8,967 nucleotides of DNA from Bacillota bacterium (GTDB lineage: Bacteria; Bacillota; UBA4882; UBA10575), in NCBI GenBank assembly GCA_003511465.1, contig DOID01000071.1, positions 980-9,946 of the forward strand, in the 5' to 3' direction. Below are positions 6,788 through 8,967 of the stretch, piece by piece. Position numbers and translations under genes: made by a program. The notes beneath the pieces are model-generated. The model saw only the letters and a program-made list of their open reading frames with translations. It did no database searches and was not told the DNA's origin. The stretch's first letter is position 1, and the number at the start of each line of letters is the position of its first letter.

Positions 6788-8218
6788 ATGGGGAAAAAGC
6801 GAAGACGGATTCTTCTTTTGGTGTTATTGTTTGCCTTCTCATCCTCTTCAATCTTTGCGAAATCAAAGGTAAAACTTAAAATGTGGACTCATCATCGGCA
6901 TATGGGCTCATTTTTACAGAATACGGTGAAGATCTTTAACCAGTCCGTCGGCCAAGAAAAGGGGATCGAAATCTCCCTCCGGATTATCGGTGATGATGCC
7001 TGGAGTACTTTTCAAGAAGCCCAAAGGCGCGGTGACGGACCGGATTTATACAGTAGTGGCTTTATTACCGGTTATGCCAATCCCTTTATGGAAGGTGCGG
7101 TTGCCGCCCTCGACGACCTTCCCGGTTTTGAAGAATGGAAAGCGCAATGGCCTGAGTGGTATTGGATCGAAGGTCTCACCATGTATCAAGGCCGAATCTA
7201 TTCGATTCCCATTCAATTATTTAATTCCCGCTTAATTTATAACAGAGATCTTTTTCGAGCGGTCGGCCGAGATCCGGATCAACCTCCCCGTTCTTATGAA
7301 GAACTTAAAGTGATTGCCCGGGAGATTACCGCCCAGATGAAAGGGGAAGCTTTTGGTTTTGCCTATTGCGCGGCGGACTCCTGGCCCATGGAATGGATGC
7401 CTAGTCAGTGGGCGGAAGCGAACGGTGATCCGGCTTACTGGGATTGGCATCGGGGACAATGGGCAATGGAAGGTTATCGCCGTGTCTTCCAGTTAATAGT
7501 GGATTTGCAGCAGGAGGGTATGCTTTTCCCCGGTGCTGTTAATTTGACTAATGATGCCCTGCGAGCCCAATTTGCTGAAGGGCGGATTGGGATGATGATG
7601 GGTGAATCATGGGATGTGGGAGTGTTCATGGATCAGTTCCCCACCAAATGTGATTGGGCAGTGGCGCCCATTCCTACCTATGATGGAAAGTTCCATGGCA
7701 AATCCCGCGCCATGTTGGTGGGTGGTTTTTGGAATATTAATAACCAGACCCGGTATAAGTTGGAAGCCTGGGAGGTTATTAAATGGTTCAGCCAATATGA
7801 AGTGCGGGGACTTATGTATGAACAGGGAAAAAATATTGACTCGGATCCAGTGGTGGTTCGGGAATACATCAAAAATCCGGTCAAAGTCAGGGGTTTTGCC
7901 GAGTTTGCTGAAACATTGGATCAAGACTATCTAGCTACTTATCCTTATTTACCTGATTGGCAAGCGCCGTCAGAAACTCCATTCTCAGTTTTACAGGACA
8001 TTCTTCTGCAGGGCGGTGATTTAGCTTTAGAATTAAAACGAATCGATCAGTTATGGAATAATGCGCTTGATCGTTATTACAAAGACCATCCCGATTATGA
8101 ACGGGGATGGAATATTTACCCTAGTTTTGACCGGACGATCGGGATTTTAGGTTCACCCCAAGTCACAGCCCCAGGCATTTTTGATTCAAAATTGTTTTTA
8201 GAGGGGGACGCTCGCTAG
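6788..8218 (+). CDS. Second, orphan sugar-type solute-binding protein
   Basis: This 476-residue exported binding protein belongs to the same broad family-1 class but is clearly different from the one at 1667-2944. The signal peptide has KKRRR at 3-7, a hydrophobic core to about 17, and a cleavage site after IFA at residue 24. There is no lipobox cysteine. Family blocks are GDGPDLYSSG (82-91), GRIYSIP (135-141), LIYNRDLFRAVG (149-160), SYEEL (169-173) and a C-terminal part rich in Trp, Tyr and Asp that probably lines the sugar pocket. No permeases adjoin it. It follows the GH9 gene by about 92 bases and precedes the response regulator by 57. It may feed the upstream permeases or act as the ligand-sensing partner of the membrane kinase. 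ATG 6788 is preferred over 6782 because the AAGGAAGGGG site nearly touches the earlier ATG. Confidence 0.88.
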   Translation: MGKKRRRILLLVLLFAFSSSSIFAKSKVKLKMWTHHRHMGSFLQNTVKIFNQSVGQEKGIEISLRIIGDDAWSTFQEAQRRGDGPDLYSSGFITGYANPFMEGAVAALDDLPGFEEWKAQWPEWYWIEGLTMYQGRIYSIPIQLFNSRLIYNRDLFRAVGRDPDQPPRSYEELKVIAREITAQMKGEAFGFAYCAADSWPMEWMPSQWAEANGDPAYWDWHRGQWAMEGYRRVFQLIVDLQQEGMLFPGAVNLTNDALRAQFAEGRIGMMMGESWDVGVFMDQFPTKCDWAVAPIPTYDGKFHGKSRAMLVGGFWNINNQTRYKLEAWEVIKWFSQYEVRGLMYEQGKNIDSDPVVVREYIKNPVKVRGFAEFAETLDQDYLATYPYLPDWQAPSETPFSVLQDILLQGGDLALELKRIDQLWNNALDRYYKDHPDYERGWNIYPSFDRTIGILGSPQVTAPGIFDSKLFLEGDAR

Positions 8219-8260
8219 AATTATTAGGCGAAGAGCTACTCTCTATTGTATTCCTTTTCA

Positions 8261-8267
8261 GGGAGGT
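8261..8267 (+). promoter_or_regulatory. Ribosome binding site that decides the response-regulator start
   Basis: GGGAGGT at 8261-8267 sits eight bases before ATG 8276. The open frame extends upstream to a TTG at 8246, but that codon has no ribosome site and the added residues lie ahead of the receiver fold, so 8276 is the start. Confidence 0.8.
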
Positions 8268-8275
8268 TAGAGTGT

Positions 8276-8962
8276 ATGCCACAGTCGACAATTAAGGTGA
8301 TTATTGCCGATGATATGCTTCCTATTCGTGAATACTTGGGTATGGTCTTAGGTCATGAACCGAATATGGAGATCAGCGCCATGGTTGGTTCTGGTGCCGA
8401 GGCAAGAAAAAAGGCCTTAGAGCTCATGCCGAATGTGGTACTGATGGATCTGGAGATGGAAACCCCGCGGGCGGGAGTGGAAGCCATCCGTGCATTGTCG
8501 AAGGAGGCGCCCTCAATACGGTGTGTGGTTTTAACCCATTTTGAAGATGATGAAACTGTTTTTTCCGCTTTTGAAGCGGGCGCTGTTGATTATGTTTTAA
8601 AGAACTCTTCGGCCGCAGAAATTTTAGAAGCGGTGCGTTCGGCCGCCCGAGGGATGTCACCGATCCGACCTCGGCTCGCCCAGATGATCCGGGCCGAATT
8701 TCGGGCGATGCGCACAGAACGGACGGCTTTAGTATCAACTTTGAACATCGTATATAAGCTGACTCCGACCGAACTTGATATTCTACAGTTGTTAGCAGAG
8801 GAAAAAACACAGAGCCAAATAGCGCAAATTCGGTTTGTTGCCCCTTCAACCATTCGTACGCATGTAGCTAATATTTTAAAGAAATTTGGTGAATCCTCGG
8901 TAAAAGATGTGGTTGCTCGCCTACAAAAGTTGGGAATCTTCGAGATTTTTTGGAATGAGTAA
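8276..8962 (+). CDS. NarL/LuxR-family two-component response regulator
   Basis: This 228-residue cytoplasmic DNA-binding regulator is switched by phosphorylation. The receiver domain (about 5-122) has every key residue: acidic pair D12-D13 in IIADD, phospho-acceptor D58 in VVLMDLEM, T87 in VVLTHF and K109 in YVLKN. A linker of about 40 residues, rich in Arg and Ala, leads to a LuxR-type helix-turn-helix (about 162-220), with LTPTELDILQLLAEEKTQSQIA and the recognition-helix region APSTIRTHVANILKKFG. The C-terminus FEIFWNE extends slightly past the domain. It is the only regulator in the cluster, and the kinase at 21-1628 is its natural candidate partner. The likely target is the promoter region(s) of this cluster; candidate palindromes are at 1529-1549 and 4917-4949. 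NarL-type output is less common than AraC-type at sugar ABC loci. Confidence 0.95.
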   Translation: MPQSTIKVIIADDMLPIREYLGMVLGHEPNMEISAMVGSGAEARKKALELMPNVVLMDLEMETPRAGVEAIRALSKEAPSIRCVVLTHFEDDETVFSAFEAGAVDYVLKNSSAAEILEAVRSAARGMSPIRPRLAQMIRAEFRAMRTERTALVSTLNIVYKLTPTELDILQLLAEEKTQSQIAQIRFVAPSTIRTHVANILKKFGESSVKDVVARLQKLGIFEIFWNE

Positions 8963-8967
8963 AGGAC

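Noticed and set aside
8424..8849. Minus-strand open frame of 141 codons across the response regulator
   Set aside because: It is the complement of conserved receiver and HTH coding sequence, with no motif of its own.

Overview
The window is a seven-gene cluster, all on the + strand and tightly spaced. It looks like a carbohydrate sensing, degradation and uptake locus of a fermentative bacterium, most likely a member of the Bacillota or a relative. Base composition is moderate. Most genes have strong purine-rich Shine-Dalgarno sites (AAAGGAGG, GGAGGT, AAAGGAG), and the transporter is the CUT1-type sugar ABC class without its own ATPase. Both sugar-binding proteins carry plain signal-peptidase-I signal peptides and no lipobox cysteine. 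That is unusual for a single-membrane Gram-positive and suggests a two-membrane (diderm) lineage, such as a Hydrogenispora/Limnochordia-like clade. The taxonomic guess is inference.

Layout: (1) 21-1628, a seven-TM sensor histidine kinase. (2) 1667-2944, a family-1 solute-binding protein. (3) 3026-3964 and (4) 3982-4887, the two permeases of the sugar ABC importer. (5) 4980-6695, an exported glycoside hydrolase family 9 enzyme (cellulase / beta-glucan or glucosaminide hydrolase class). (6) 6788-8218, a second, unrelated-looking solute-binding protein with no permeases of its own. (7) 8276-8962, a NarL/LuxR-type response regulator. No transposon, RNA gene, CRISPR array or phage gene is visible.

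Proposed working model (inference): the GH9 enzyme cuts a beta-linked glucan or related polysaccharide outside the cytoplasm. Binding protein 1 and the two permeases import the oligosaccharides, powered by an ATPase encoded elsewhere. The kinase and response regulator, placed at opposite ends of the cluster, form a two-component system controlling it. The kinase has only short extracytoplasmic loops and no recognisable ligand domain, while the orphan binding protein is encoded next to the response regulator. The orphan protein may therefore be the periplasmic ligand receptor for the kinase rather than a transport component.

The intergenic spaces hold stem-loops at two informative places: between binding protein 1 and the first permease, and ahead of the GH9 gene. 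A further inverted repeat lies inside the 3' end of the kinase gene, upstream of binding protein 1. These are the most likely places where expression of individual genes is tuned. No stretch longer than 300 bases is free of genes.
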